63,110 nucleotides of DNA from an uncultured Burkholderiaceae bacterium (lineage in GTDB: Bacteria; Pseudomonadota; Gammaproteobacteria; Burkholderiales; Burkholderiaceae_B), in assembly GCA_937888805.1 (NCBI GenBank), contig CALBEY010000006.1, forward strand, positions 1 to 63,110. The letters are read 5' to 3'. The translations under genes were made by a program, and so were the position numbers. The notes beneath the pieces were generated by a model. It saw only the letters and a program-made list of their open reading frames with translations. It searched no databases and was not told the DNA's origin. Each line of letters begins with the position of its first letter. The first letter of the stretch is position 1. Of this stretch, positions 15,513-25,238 are shown piece after piece.

Positions 15513-17717
15513 ATGGATAACCTGATTGATCTGGGCGATCCGACCCTTTTAAAGGGCTGGCAAGCTGACCTGCCAGCGGCTGGGGCCGATTTAATGGTCC
15601 AAGTTGCCGCATGGGTCAACGATAAGTATGAACCTGCCCGAACGCCAGCCGATGAGCCGCTGATTGATCATTGCGCGCAAGTCGCGCTGATTTTGGCGCA
15701 AATGCACACCGATTCGGCAACCCGTGCCACGGCTTTGTTGTTGGCCTTGCCAGACGATGTGGGCAAAGGAGCTGATCCTGTTGAACAGTCTTTTGGTGTC
15801 GATTTAAGTCGATTGGTCAAAGGCACTCGGGCTCTCTTAAAGCTTGGGGATTTGGCGCGTGAGGCAACCGACGCCAGCGCCAGCGCCGATCGCGTTGAGC
15901 GAGATTCGCAAAAAGAAATGTTGCGAAAAATGTTGCTTGCAATGGCTGCCGACCTTCGGATTGTGTTGGTTCGCCTCGCCTCACGACTACAGACCCTGCG
16001 GTGGTTGGTTAAGCAGAAAACCGAATCAGCGCCAAGCTACGCTCGAGAGACACTGGATTTGTATGCCCCTTTGGCCAATCGCCTGGGTATCTGGCAGATC
16101 AAGTGGGAAATGGAGGACTTGGCTTTTCGGCTCTTGGATCCGGTCCAATACCGCAACATTGCCAAGAAACTTGAGGAAAAGCGCGCTGAGCGGACACTGT
16201 TTATTGACCAAATAATGGCTCAACTTGAAAGCCTGACCATGCAATCTGGTATTGCAGCCACCATCACAGGTCGACCAAAACACATTTACAGCATCTGGAA
16301 CAAGATGCAGAAGAAAGAGATCGATTTTGATCATCTTTATGATTTACGTGCCTTGCGAGTGATTGTTTCTGATGAGAAGCAGTGTTATGCCGTGTTGGGT
16401 CTTGTTCATGCGCACTGGTCACCCGTCGGTGACGAGTTTGATGATTACATTTCGCGACCCAAACCCAACGGCTATCGATCTTTACATACTGTCGTTACCG
16501 ATCAAGACGGTCGCGCTTTTGAAGTGCAAATTCGCACACAAGCCATGCACGATTTCGCAGAGCACGGGATGGCGGCGCATTGGCGCTACAAGGAAACTGG
16601 GGCGCCGGTGAGTCAAGGCGGCATGTCGGGCACCGATGATCGACAGCTGGCTTGGATGCGTCAGCTTTTGGCTTGGCAAACAGATGCCGGCAGCGATCAG
16701 GGGCAGATGCCTAAGCTGCAAACGGAGTCAGATCGTATTTACGTGCTTTCACCTCAGGCTCGGGTGATTGAACTGCCTCAAGGCTCGACACCAGTTGACT
16801 TCGCCTATCACTTGCACACCGATCTGGGGCACCGTTGCCGTGGGGCCAAAGTCGAGGGGCAGTTGGTCCCTTTACACACGCGTTTGCAGACGGGTCAAAC
16901 GGTTGAGATCCTGAGCACCAAAGCAGGTGGCCCATCGCGCGACTGGCTTAATCCACAGTTGGGCTATCTAGCCAGTCCGCGTGCGCGTGCTAAAGTGCGG
17001 GCCTGGTTTAACGCCATCGAGTTGCAGCAGCGCATGACGCAAGGCCAGGCGCTGGTTGAAAAAGAGTTGCATAGACTGGGTAAAACGGCCGTTAACCTTG
17101 AGCAATTGGCCCAGCAGTTGGGGTTTGCACACGCTGATGATCTGTATGTGGCTGTGTCAAAAGAAGCATTTAGCCTGCGCCAAATCGACGCGGTATTTCA
17201 TCCCCGCGCCGATGAAAACCCAGTCGATCCAAGCACAGCGCTTCTTGAGCGACAACCCCACCGAGAAGTGCAATCGCGCTCAGGGGTATTGGTTCAAGGG
17301 GTGGGTTCGCTGATGACGCAACTCGCACGCTGTTGCCGGCCCGCACCACCTGACCCAATCGGCGGTTTTATTACCCGTGGCCGGGGTGTTTCTGTACATC
17401 GCTCGGATTGCACGAGTTATTTGCAGCTTCAGCGTCGCCATCTCGAACGCGTGATTGAGGTTTCTTGGGGTGACACGACTGACAACCTGTATCCTGTCGA
17501 TGTGGTGGTGCGAGCCCAAGATCGTGAGGGTTTGCTGCGCGATTTGTCTGAAGTATTTGCCCGGTTGAGATTAAATGTTGTGGCGGTTAATACCCAAAGC
17601 AAAGGGTCATTGGCGCACATGGTGTTTACCGTGATGGTTTCTGACGGGGCGAACCTGCAACGGGCAAATAAAGCCCTTTCTTGCGTTGTTGGGGTTATTT
17701 CCGTGCAGCGACGTTGA
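15513..17717 (+). CDS. relA: RelA-type (p)ppGpp synthetase
   Basis: A 734-residue long RSH protein. The N-terminal hydrolase domain is degenerate: where SpoT/Rel have HD and ED pairs, this protein reads DHCAQVALIL and ALLLALPDDV, so ppGpp hydrolysis is probably lost. The synthetase domain (about residues 245-370) has GRPKHIYSIWNKMQ, DHLYDLRALRVIV and SRPKPNGYRSLHTVV, the RelA-like form. TGS follows (about residues 405-465, RIYVLSPQARVIELPQGSTP), then a cysteine-containing helical/zinc region (ARCCRPAPPDPIGGF) and a C-terminal ACT domain. It would sense uncharged tRNA on ribosomes. Its place directly upstream of trpB is unusual. Confidence 0.93.
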   Translation: MDNLIDLGDPTLLKGWQADLPAAGADLMVQVAAWVNDKYEPARTPADEPLIDHCAQVALILAQMHTDSATRATALLLALPDDVGKGADPVEQSFGVDLSRLVKGTRALLKLGDLAREATDASASADRVERDSQKEMLRKMLLAMAADLRIVLVRLASRLQTLRWLVKQKTESAPSYARETLDLYAPLANRLGIWQIKWEMEDLAFRLLDPVQYRNIAKKLEEKRAERTLFIDQIMAQLESLTMQSGIAATITGRPKHIYSIWNKMQKKEIDFDHLYDLRALRVIVSDEKQCYAVLGLVHAHWSPVGDEFDDYISRPKPNGYRSLHTVVTDQDGRAFEVQIRTQAMHDFAEHGMAAHWRYKETGAPVSQGGMSGTDDRQLAWMRQLLAWQTDAGSDQGQMPKLQTESDRIYVLSPQARVIELPQGSTPVDFAYHLHTDLGHRCRGAKVEGQLVPLHTRLQTGQTVEILSTKAGGPSRDWLNPQLGYLASPRARAKVRAWFNAIELQQRMTQGQALVEKELHRLGKTAVNLEQLAQQLGFAHADDLYVAVSKEAFSLRQIDAVFHPRADENPVDPSTALLERQPHREVQSRSGVLVQGVGSLMTQLARCCRPAPPDPIGGFITRGRGVSVHRSDCTSYLQLQRRHLERVIEVSWGDTTDNLYPVDVVVRAQDREGLLRDLSEVFARLRLNVVAVNTQSKGSLAHMVFTVMVSDGANLQRANKALSCVVGVISVQRR

Positions 17718-17735
17718 GTTCTCACCCTCACGGGT

Positions 17736-17764
17736 TTGAGACTGCTAAAATTGATTAATAAATA
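17736..17764 (+). promoter_or_regulatory. Possible sigma-70 promoter for trpBA-accD
   Basis: A -35-like TTGAGA (17736-17741) and a poor -10-like TAAATA (17759-17764) are spaced 17 bases apart, about 30 bases before the trpB GTG. The -35 matches five of six consensus bases, the -10 only about half. Confidence 0.3.
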
Positions 17765-17791
17765 CGAACCGCCCTTTCGGAGGCACTGGCT

Positions 17792-18991
17792 GTGAAACCT
17801 TACGATTTTCCTGATGCAACAGGTCACTTCGGCCCCTACGGTGGCGTTTTTGTGGCGGAAACGCTCATGCATGCTTTGGCAGAGTTGCGTGAGGCCTACG
17901 CACGTTACCAACACGATCCTGAGTTCTTGGCTGAGTTTCACAGCGAGCTCAAACATTTTGTTGGCAGACCGACACCTGTGTACCACGCTCGCCGCTGGTC
18001 GGAAGAGCTCGGTGGTGCCCAAATTTGGTTCAAACGCGAAGACTTAAATCACACCGGTGCCCACAAAATCAACAATAGCCTCGGGCAAGCCATGTTGGCT
18101 CGTCGCATGGGTAAGACGCGTATCATTGCCGAAACAGGAGCGGGTCAACACGGTGTTGCAACCGCGACGGTGTGTGCACGCTACGGCATGGAGTGCATCA
18201 TTTACATGGGCAGCGAAGACGTGAAGCGTCAGGCTCCTAACGTTTTTCGTATGAAGTTACTGGGCGCAACAGTGGTGCCGGTTGAGTCGGGCTCCAAGAC
18301 ACTAAAAGATGCTTTAAACGAGGCATTGCGTGACTGGGTCACCAACGTTGAAGGCACTTTCTACATTATCGGCACGGTGGCCGGGCCGCATCCCTACCCC
18401 ATGATGGTACGTAACTTTCATTCGGTTATTGGTGAGGAGTCGATTGAGCAAATGCCAAAGTATGCCGGTAAGCAACCGGATTACGTGGTGGCTTGCGTGG
18501 GTGGTGGCTCAAATGCCATGGGTATTTTCCATCCCTATTTGTCGCACGAAGGCGTCAAGCTAGTCGGTGTTGAAGCAGCGGGTCATGGCATTGAGACGGG
18601 GCAACATGCGGCCTCGTTGTCTGCGGGTCAAGTGGGTGTTTTACACGGTAACCGCACATACGTCATTCAAGACAAAGATGGGCAGGTCCGTGAGACGCAC
18701 TCCGTGTCTGCTGGACTGGATTACCCTGGCGTAGGCCCAGAGCATGCTTGGTTAAAAGACTCAGGTCGTGCCTCCTATGTTGGCATTACTGATGATGAGG
18801 CACTAGAAGCTTTTCATAAGTGCTGCCGCATCGAAGGCATCATTCCGGCTTTAGAGACGGCGCACGCCTTGGCTGAGGCTGCGCGTTTGGCGCCAACGCT
18901 GTCCAAGGATCAAGTCATCCTCGTGAATTTGTCAGGGCGCGGTGACAAAGACATCAACACCGTGGCTCAACAAGCTGGCATCGGTCTTTAA
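17792..18991 (+). CDS. trpB: Tryptophan synthase beta subunit
   Basis: A 399-residue PLP enzyme converting indole and serine to tryptophan. The cofactor lysine is in [14 protein letters not shown] (about residues 84-97), and the phosphate-binding loop is GGGSNAMG (about residues 233-240). LEETAHALA-type C-terminal motifs appear as [14 protein letters not shown]. The GTG start at 17792 is supported by GGAGG eight bases upstream and by the usual length. trpA follows after 12 bases. trpF, which precedes trpB in many Burkholderiales, is not present; relA is upstream instead. Confidence 0.97.
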   Translation: MKPYDFPDATGHFGPYGGVFVAETLMHALAELREAYARYQHDPEFLAEFHSELKHFVGRPTPVYHARRWSEELGGAQIWFKREDLNHTGAHKINNSLGQAMLARRMGKTRIIAETGAGQHGVATATVCARYGMECIIYMGSEDVKRQAPNVFRMKLLGATVVPVESGSKTLKDALNEALRDWVTNVEGTFYIIGTVAGPHPYPMMVRNFHSVIGEESIEQMPKYAGKQPDYVVACVGGGSNAMGIFHPYLSHEGVKLVGVEAAGHGIETGQHAASLSAGQVGVLHGNRTYVIQDKDGQVRETHSVSAGLDYPGVGPEHAWLKDSGRASYVGITDDEALEAFHKCCRIEGIIPALETAHALAEAARLAPTLSKDQVILVNLSGRGDKDINTVAQQAGIGL

Positions 18992-19003
18992 GTAGGAATC
19001 AAC

Positions 19004-19849
19004 GTGACTATTGAGCGTATCACCACTGCCTTTTCTAAAGCCCAAGCCTCATCTCGCGCGGCGCTGATTCCGTACATCGCGGCTGGCAACCCTTTGCCCG
19101 AGTCGACAGTGCCATTGATGCATGGTTTGGTTAAAGCCGGGGCTGACATCATTGAATTGGGTATCCCGTTTTCTGATCCGATGGCTGATGGGCCAATTAT
19201 TCAAAAAGCCGCTGAGCATGCGATTGCTCAAGGCGTGGGTCTGAGCCATGTTTTGTCGATGGTCAACGATTTCCGCCAAACAGACACGGAAACGCCGATT
19301 GTTTTGATGGGATACGCCAACCCGATTGAACGCATGGGACAAGCTGAGTTTGTTCAAAGAGCTGCTGCTGCTGGTGTGGATGGTGTCTTGGTCGTGGATT
19401 ATCCGCCAGAAGAGGTTGTGGAATTTGGCGAAATGTTGGCGGCACACGAGTTGGCACCGATTTTTTTGCTGGCTCCCACCTCAACCCAAGCGCGCATTGA
19501 GGCGGTGAGCCAGATTGCCAAAGGATACGTATACTACGTTTCTTTACGCGGCGTCACTGGTGCTGGCCACCTAGATACGGCCGATGTTGCCGCACAGTTG
19601 GCACGCATCCGCGAATACGTTTCGATCCCCGTGGGCGTTGGGTTCGGTATCGGTGATGCTGTGACGGCGGCCAAAGTTGCCGAAGTGGCTGATGCAGTGG
19701 TTATCGGTAGCAAACTCATTGATGTCATGAATAAGGCCTATCAGCCTTGCGAGAAGGGCGAGCAGACCCAGGCAGCAATCGAGGCCGGATGCGCTTGGTT
19801 AAGTGACATACGTCTGGCACTCGAACAATCGGCTCGCCAACTGGCCTAG
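19004..19849 (+). CDS. trpA: Tryptophan synthase alpha subunit
   Basis: A 281-residue TIM-barrel enzyme that cleaves indole-3-glycerol phosphate to indole. The catalytic glutamate and aspartate lie in DIIELGIPFSDPMADGP (about residues 47-63). The phosphate-binding glycine-rich loop GVGFGIGD is at about residues 206-213. The start is GTG, 12 bases after trpB, with GTAGGAATCAAC before it. It forms the alpha2beta2 complex with TrpB and channels indole. accD follows 53 bases downstream. Confidence 0.97.
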   Translation: MTIERITTAFSKAQASSRAALIPYIAAGNPLPESTVPLMHGLVKAGADIIELGIPFSDPMADGPIIQKAAEHAIAQGVGLSHVLSMVNDFRQTDTETPIVLMGYANPIERMGQAEFVQRAAAAGVDGVLVVDYPPEEVVEFGEMLAAHELAPIFLLAPTSTQARIEAVSQIAKGYVYYVSLRGVTGAGHLDTADVAAQLARIREYVSIPVGVGFGIGDAVTAAKVAEVADAVVIGSKLIDVMNKAYQPCEKGEQTQAAIEAGCAWLSDIRLALEQSARQLA

Positions 19850-19902
19850 GGCCATCCGGCCATTGAGCCTTTTGATTGCGTTCCAAGCCAACGGATAAAA
19901 AA

Positions 19903-20787
19903 ATGAGCTGGTTAGAAAAACTACTACCACCACGCATCAATAAAAACGTTGATCCCAATGCCCGGCGTGTGCCTGAAGGGCTGTGGGTCAAGTGCCCGTC
20001 CTGCGAATCTGTCTTGTACAACGAGGATTTGGCCGCCAACCTCCATGTGTGCCCAAAATGTGATCATCACATGCGAATCGGTGCTCGCGCCCGTATTGAT
20101 TCTTTACTTGACGTCGAAGGGCGTCAAGAAATCGGTCAGACCACACGATCAATGGATCCATTGAAGTTTCGCGACTCTCGCAAGTATCCCGAACGGCTGC
20201 AAGAGGCAACCAAACAAACGGGTGAGACCGATGCGCTGGTGACCATGTCAGGGGCCATTCACGGTGTGCCCTGTGTGCTCTCTTGTTTCGAATTTGACTT
20301 CATGGGTGGTTCGATGGGATCTGTGGTCGGGGAGCGGTTTGCACGCGGTGTGAAAGCGGCCCTTGATCAAAGAACACCATTTATTTGCGTCGCGGCCTCT
20401 GGTGGCGCTCGCATGCAGGAGAGCTTGTTTTCTTTGCTGCAAATGGCCAAAACCAACGCTGCTTTGACGCAGCTTGCCGCTAAGCGACTGCCTTTCTTTA
20501 GCGTTTTAACTGACCCCACCATGGGCGGTGTGTCGGCAAGCTTTGCCTTCGTTGGCGACGTCGTCATTGCAGAGCCAAGAGCTCTTATCGGCTTCGCCGG
20601 ACCTCGAGTTATTGAACAAACGGTTCGAGAAAAACTGCCTGAAGGATTTCAGCGCTCGGAATTTTTAATGCAAAAGGGTGCCATCGACAGGGTTGTGGAC
20701 CGTCGTCAGTTGCGCGAAGAACTGGCAAGGATGATGGGTCTTTTTATGAACCAGTCGGTTGATGTGCCAACAGCAAAATCAGCTTAG
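19903..20787 (+). CDS. accD: Acetyl-CoA carboxylase carboxyltransferase beta subunit
   Basis: A 294-residue subunit of acetyl-CoA carboxylase, producing malonyl-CoA for fatty acid synthesis. An N-terminal four-cysteine zinc ribbon is visible ([15 protein letters not shown], then [10 protein letters not shown]). The crotonase-like carboxyltransferase fold follows, with [19 protein letters not shown] (about residues 165-183) and [16 protein letters not shown] 19903 is used because [10 protein letters not shown] is the standard AccD start. It closes the trpB-trpA-accD run, conserved in betaproteobacteria, and is followed by a strong terminator. Confidence 0.97.
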   Translation: MSWLEKLLPPRINKNVDPNARRVPEGLWVKCPSCESVLYNEDLAANLHVCPKCDHHMRIGARARIDSLLDVEGRQEIGQTTRSMDPLKFRDSRKYPERLQEATKQTGETDALVTMSGAIHGVPCVLSCFEFDFMGGSMGSVVGERFARGVKAALDQRTPFICVAASGGARMQESLFSLLQMAKTNAALTQLAAKRLPFFSVLTDPTMGGVSASFAFVGDVVIAEPRALIGFAGPRVIEQTVREKLPEGFQRSEFLMQKGAIDRVVDRRQLREELARMMGLFMNQSVDVPTAKSA

Positions 20788-20820
20788 CTATGGAAGTAAC
20801 ACCAGCCAGACAGTAGACGG

Positions 20821-20881
20821 GCATTTGGCCATAAAAAACCCAGCTTAAAAGTTTAGGCTGGGTTTTTTTACGGCCAAATGC
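20821..20881. terminator. Long composite bidirectional terminator accD/rne
   Basis: An inner stem (AAAAAACCCAGC paired with GCTGGGTTTTTT) lies inside an outer perfect ten-base inverted repeat (GCATTTGGCC / GGCCAAATGC). A T-run appears on both strands, so it can end accD from the left and rne from the right. Confidence 0.9.
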
Positions 20882-20965
20882 ATCCGTTAAATATCGTGCG
20901 TCAAACATCGTGGGCTAAACACCGTTTGGGTCATGAATGGGTGGGGCAATGCCCCACCCATCGCA

Positions 20966-23794
20966 CTACATCGGCGTGCGGGTTTCGACTTGAACCAATG
21001 TTGGAGCCGCGACCAAGGTTGCTTGCTTTGGTTCACGACCAAAACGGACCTGTGTTTGCGAGCGAATCGTTTGCTGCGCTTGCTCAACACGTGTTGCGTC
21101 GCTTTCCACCCACTGCAGACCCGCTTGGCTCACCAAGGCAATCAATGCTTCTTTGCTGGCTGGTGGTGTGACTGGTTGTGGTGCTGCTGGGGCTTGGGCC
21201 TCTGGCTGTTCGGCCATGGGCTGCGCAACTGATGTTGCGGGTGCTGACTCAATGGCCGTTGTGACCACCTGTGTGAGAACCGGCTGATTAACCGCAGCCG
21301 CTTCTTCAACTGCTGGTGTTTCAACTGGCTCAACCGCTGGCTCAACCACTGGGGCCACGGCTTCTGTTGCCACCTCAGCAACCACCACAGGTGTGGGCGC
21401 TTGTGTGGCAACTTCGGTCGCAACTTCGGTCACGACTTCGGCGACAGCTGCTGTAACCACGACTGGTGCAGCGATCGCAATGACTGGTGTTGTGTGCGCT
21501 GGAGCGGCTAATGACGTCGTCTCGGACTCAGGCGCTTGATCGGGTGCCGCCGTTTCAACGGCACTTGAGTCATCGTCCTGCCCGTTTGTGGAATCGTCGT
21601 TGCTTGTGCTGTCACCCGTACGGCGTCCACGGCGACCACGACGGCTGCGACGACGAGGCTTTTCAGTTGTTTCGTCGGTGGTTGTGCTGTCAGCGTTCAG
21701 GCCTGGCTGGCTGGCGTCAGTTAATACGCTGGTGACCAAAGCTTCATCGGTAACAGGGCCTGCTGGGTCGTTCAAGCGTTCGTCGGTGCTTGTGGCTAGT
21801 TCGGTCTGGTTTTGTTTGGAACGTCCGCGTCCACGTCGGTTGCGACGAGCGCGTGGACCGTTTTCGCCGACATCTGAGTCTTCGATAGGCGCTGCGATAG
21901 CAGCCACGGTTTGACTCACTGCTTTATCTTCTATTTTGTCGCCCGTGGCATTTCGATCGGTGCGGCGGTTATCTGAGCGGCCACGTCGATTGCGCTGGCC
22001 GTTGTTGCTGCGAGCGTTTCGTGAGGACGGTTCTTTTGTGGGGGGTGCGGCAACTGCTGCAGCTTCTGGTTCGCTGGCAAATAGCTTGCTGATCCAAGCG
22101 CCAATCGTTTTGAACAAGCCACCCGATGCACCATCACTGATTTGAGCTGAGGCCAAGCCTTTCACAGGCCGTGGTGTGGGAGCCGGTGCGGGTTGTGCTG
22201 GCGTGACGCCTTTAACCAATGCCTCAGGCTTTGTTTTGGTATCAAGCTCCTTTGGCGCCCAAGCCAAATTGGTGGACGGCGCTTCAAGCAGCTCAAAGCT
22301 GGTCTTGACATCTTCAAGGCGCGGGTCATCGTGACGCAGCCGTTCGATGATGTGATGCGGGGTTTCGATGTGCTTGTTGGGGATGATCAGCAGGTTGACT
22401 TTAAGCCGCGCTTCCATCTTGGTGATATCAGCGCGCTTTTCATTGAGAAGGAAAGTGGCGACTTCGACAGGCACCTGGGCGTGTACGGCAGCCGTGTTTT
22501 CTTTCATTGACTCTTCTTGCAACAAACGTAAAACGTTTAAGGCGCTTGATTCGGCGTCACGAATGACACCAGTGCCGTTACAACGTGGGCAGGTAATGTG
22601 CGAGCCTTCGTTTAAAGCGGGGCGCAGACGCTGGCGTGACAGTTCAATCAGACCAAAGCGTGAAATCTTGCCCATTTGGACTCGCGCGCGGTCGACATGT
22701 AGTGCGTCACGAAGTGTTTGCTCGACGGCGCGCTGATTGCGGCTGTCTTCCATGTCGATGAAGTCGATGACAATCAAGCCACCGAGATCTCGAAGTCTGA
22801 GCTGGCGAGCGGCCTCTTCGGCGGCCTCTAGGTTTGTGCGTGTTGCTGTCTCTTCGATGTCGGCACCACGCGTTGAGCGTGCTGAGTTCACATCGATGGC
22901 CACAAGTGCCTCGGTGTGATCGATAACGATTGATCCACCTGACGGCAGATCAACGTGACGTGAGTAAGCGGTTTCAATTTGGTGTTCGATTTGAAAACGT
23001 GAGAATAAAGGCACGTCATCTTGATACCGTTTGACGCGCTGAACGTTATCGGGCATGACCACGCTCATAAAAGCCGTGGCTTGGTCGGCAATATCGTCGG
23101 TATCAATCAAAATCTCACCGATGTCGGGCGAGAAGTAATCCCGGATCGCGCGAATGACCAAGCTTGATTCAAGGTAAATCAAAATCGGTGCGGCATTGCC
23201 TTTGGCCGCGCCATCAATCGCACCCCAAAGTTGCATCAAATAAGAAAGATCCCACTGCAGTTCTTCGGCTGATCGCCCAATGCCGGCTGTACGAGCAATG
23301 ATGCTCATGCCCTGAGGGGTATCGAGCTGTTCCATCGCTTCACGTAATTCTTGGCGTTCTTCGCCTTCAACGCGACGCGAGACTCCGCCACCACGTGGGT
23401 TGTTGGGCATTAAAACCAAATAACGGCCAGCCAGTGAAATGAAAGTCGTGAGTGCCGCGCCTTTGTTACCGCGCTCCTCTTTCTCAACCTGGATGATCAG
23501 TTCTTGGCCTTCACGCAAGGCATCTTGGATGCGTGCGGTTCGAACGTCAATACCTTCTTTGAAGTATGTTCGTGCCACTTCTTTGAAGGGCAAAAAACCG
23601 TGGCGCTCTTCGCCGTAGTTGACAAAGCAGGCTTCCAAACCCGGTTCGATTCGGGTGATGACGGCTTTGTAAATATTGCCTTTGCGTTGTTCTCGGCCAG
23701 CGGTTTCGATATCAAGGTCGACAAGTTTTTGCCCATCGACGATTGCCACGCGTAATTCTTCTTGGTGCGTCGCGTTAAATAACATGCGTTTCAT
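20966..23794 (-). CDS. rne: Ribonuclease E
   Basis: A 942-residue endoribonuclease and degradosome scaffold. The catalytic N-terminal half begins MKRMLFNATHQEELRVAIVD and includes the S1 RNA-binding domain (about residues 35-120). The magnesium-site stretch is IVIDFIDMEDSRNQ (about residues 340-353), and the zinc link is CPRCNGTG (about residues 405-412). After residue 530 the protein is low-complexity: basic RNA-binding stretches such as RSNNGQRNRRGRSDNRR and RRRSRRGRRGRR, and a Val/Ala/Pro/Glu-rich repeat region (about residues 760-880). The C-terminus ends in ETRTPM. The disordered tail varies among species and probably binds degradosome partners. The gene is convergent with accD and has a long structured leader. 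Confidence 0.97.
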   Translation of the reverse strand: MKRMLFNATHQEELRVAIVDGQKLVDLDIETAGREQRKGNIYKAVITRIEPGLEACFVNYGEERHGFLPFKEVARTYFKEGIDVRTARIQDALREGQELIIQVEKEERGNKGAALTTFISLAGRYLVLMPNNPRGGGVSRRVEGEERQELREAMEQLDTPQGMSIIARTAGIGRSAEELQWDLSYLMQLWGAIDGAAKGNAAPILIYLESSLVIRAIRDYFSPDIGEILIDTDDIADQATAFMSVVMPDNVQRVKRYQDDVPLFSRFQIEHQIETAYSRHVDLPSGGSIVIDHTEALVAIDVNSARSTRGADIEETATRTNLEAAEEAARQLRLRDLGGLIVIDFIDMEDSRNQRAVEQTLRDALHVDRARVQMGKISRFGLIELSRQRLRPALNEGSHITCPRCNGTGVIRDAESSALNVLRLLQEESMKENTAAVHAQVPVEVATFLLNEKRADITKMEARLKVNLLIIPNKHIETPHHIIERLRHDDPRLEDVKTSFELLEAPSTNLAWAPKELDTKTKPEALVKGVTPAQPAPAPTPRPVKGLASAQISDGASGGLFKTIGAWISKLFASEPEAAAVAAPPTKEPSSRNARSNNGQRNRRGRSDNRRTDRNATGDKIEDKAVSQTVAAIAAPIEDSDVGENGPRARRNRRGRGRSKQNQTELATSTDERLNDPAGPVTDEALVTSVLTDASQPGLNADSTTTDETTEKPRRRSRRGRRGRRTGDSTSNDDSTNGQDDDSSAVETAAPDQAPESETTSLAAPAHTTPVIAIAAPVVVTAAVAEVVTEVATEVATQAPTPVVVAEVATEAVAPVVEPAVEPVETPAVEEAAAVNQPVLTQVVTTAIESAPATSVAQPMAEQPEAQAPAAPQPVTPPASKEALIALVSQAGLQWVESDATRVEQAQQTIRSQTQVRFGREPKQATLVAAPTLVQVETRTPM

Positions 23795-24272
23795 TCAAAT
23801 TCTCCGTAAGTTAGCGCGCAAAAAGGCCGCGCAGCCCAGAGAGACCGATCACGCTATCGTGAGGAAATGAAACGGATGTACGCGTACAACGACACTCGCT
23901 CAGAGGCGAGTGTTGTGTTCGTTAGGCCAGCGTGGCCCTGAAAGGGCCGCTATCCTTGTTTTTTAGCCGGTAATCAATCAACACAAAAATACCAGGTTAA
24001 AACGCTGACAACATTGGACAAATTGTCTGCCCAATATAAGAAATTTGATAGTTTCTTCTTTCGATTTTATTCGTCGTTTGCGCCCAGATCGTTTCGGATC
24101 GAGCATCGGTCACCCAAGTCTGAACGTGCTGTCGTTACAATGGCACCATTCGATGGAGAACGCTGTTATTTAAGCGACTCAACATTGAAAAAAAATTCAG
24201 ACCTTTTTGGGCTCAATGGATTATATGCTTGTTTTCAAGACACTGGGTAGCGATTATGAGTAGATCACTGTC
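23795..24272. other. 478-base divergent intergenic region with rne leader
   Basis: No credible gene is present; a 78-codon open frame at 24014-24250 looks like chance. On the rne side lie two stable hairpins (listed separately), consistent with the long 5' untranslated leader through which RNase E autoregulates in other proteobacteria. On the rluC side, A/T-rich sequence with TTGTCT (24023-24028) and TTGATA (24045-24050), 16 bases apart, could be a promoter. On the minus strand TTGTCC/TAACCT near 24000-24025 is a candidate for rne. None of these promoter calls is firm. Confidence 0.6.
23892..23948 (-). promoter_or_regulatory. Tandem hairpins in rne 5' leader
   Basis: Hairpin one is ACACTCGC / GCGAGTGT (23892-23899 with 23906-23913, six-base loop), extended by G-T and C-G pairs. 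Hairpin two is GGCCCT / AGGGCC with a GAA loop (23934-23948). Both lie about 100-155 bases upstream of the rne start and would be in its transcript if transcription begins upstream of 23950. Confidence 0.5.
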
Positions 24273-25238
24273 ATGATCGAAAAAGAGAAGGGTGTTTCAA
24301 GGCCTCTCATCCAATGGGTTGAAGTCACGCCGTCCCATGATGGCCAGCGCTTAGACAACTTCTTGATCCGTCTGTGCAAAGGGGTTCCTAAGAGTCACTT
24401 ATATAAGGCGGTTCGTGGCGGTCAGGTCCGGGTCAATAAGGGGCGCACGGCGGTCGATTATCGTATTCAGGTGGGCGATGTCATCCGGATACCGCCCTTT
24501 CGAATGTCTCAGCCCAGCCCAACGGCGCACCGCGCGCCCGCCAAAACTTTTTCAATTGTTTTTGAGGATGACGGCTTATTGGTGATCGATAAGCCGCCTG
24601 GCGTGGCGGTGCACGGCGGCAGTGGCGTTTCACATGGCGTGATCGAGTCTCTTCGGTCGGCTCGCCCTGAATTGGCTTTTCTTGAGCTCGTTCACCGACT
24701 GGATCGAGACACCTCTGGTCTTTTGATGCTGGCTAAGCGGCGACAAACACTGGTTGCGTTGCATCAGCTCATGCGCGATGGGCAAGTTCGCAAACATTAT
24801 GTGGCACTCGTTGAAGGTCGGTTTCTCAACGATCGCCAACACATCAGGCTTGGCTTGACCAAATGGAATACCGTTAGCGGTGAGCGCCGCGTCAAAGTCG
24901 ATCAAGACGGTCAGTCGGCCCACACGATCGTGTCATGTTTGAGCCGATTGGCCAAATATTCCTTGGTCGATGCGGAACTAAGAACGGGGCGGACCCATCA
25001 GATCAGGGTGCATTTGGCGTCGACGGGTCATCCCATTGTGGGCGATGACAAGTACGGTAATGACCAGACACGGGATTTTTTCAAGCAAAATGGATTCTCT
25101 CGAATGTTTTTACATGCTCGAACGTTGTCTTTGGTTCACCCCTCGACGGGTGAGGCATTGACCTTAGAGGCACCCGTGCCCGCGCTTTTTGAAAAAGCCC
25201 ATGCCTTTGTTCGAGAAATGACGGATGAGTCGAAATGA
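24273..25238 (+). CDS. rluC: RluC-type 23S rRNA pseudouridine synthase
   Basis: A 321-residue RluA-family pseudouridine synthase. An N-terminal S4 RNA-binding domain (about residues 20-75, RLDNFLIRLCKGVPKSHLYK) is followed by the catalytic domain with HRLDRDTSGLLMLAK (about residues 141-155), whose aspartate is catalytic. The GRTHQIRVHLASTGHPIVGD motif lies near residues 237-256. Its position divergent to rne is the standard RluC neighbourhood, supporting modification of 23S rRNA (955, 2504 and 2580 in E. coli numbering). It overlaps the following HAD gene by four bases. Confidence 0.94.
   Translation: MIEKEKGVSRPLIQWVEVTPSHDGQRLDNFLIRLCKGVPKSHLYKAVRGGQVRVNKGRTAVDYRIQVGDVIRIPPFRMSQPSPTAHRAPAKTFSIVFEDDGLLVIDKPPGVAVHGGSGVSHGVIESLRSARPELAFLELVHRLDRDTSGLLMLAKRRQTLVALHQLMRDGQVRKHYVALVEGRFLNDRQHIRLGLTKWNTVSGERRVKVDQDGQSAHTIVSCLSRLAKYSLVDAELRTGRTHQIRVHLASTGHPIVGDDKYGNDQTRDFFKQNGFSRMFLHARTLSLVHPSTGEALTLEAPVPALFEKAHAFVREMTDESK

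Noticed and set aside
21280..21480. Repeat array in the rne tail that looked like a tandem-repeat element
   Set aside because: The repeats are imperfect codon-level repeats of Val/Ala/Pro/Glu within the coding frame, normal for the disordered part of RNase E.
21487..22145. Several plus-strand frames opposite rne
   Set aside because: They are antisense shadows of the low-complexity RNase E tail.
24014..24250. 78-codon open frame in the rne/rluC gap
   Set aside because: No recognisable domain, no ribosome binding site, composition like noncoding A/T-rich DNA, and it overlaps the likely promoter region.
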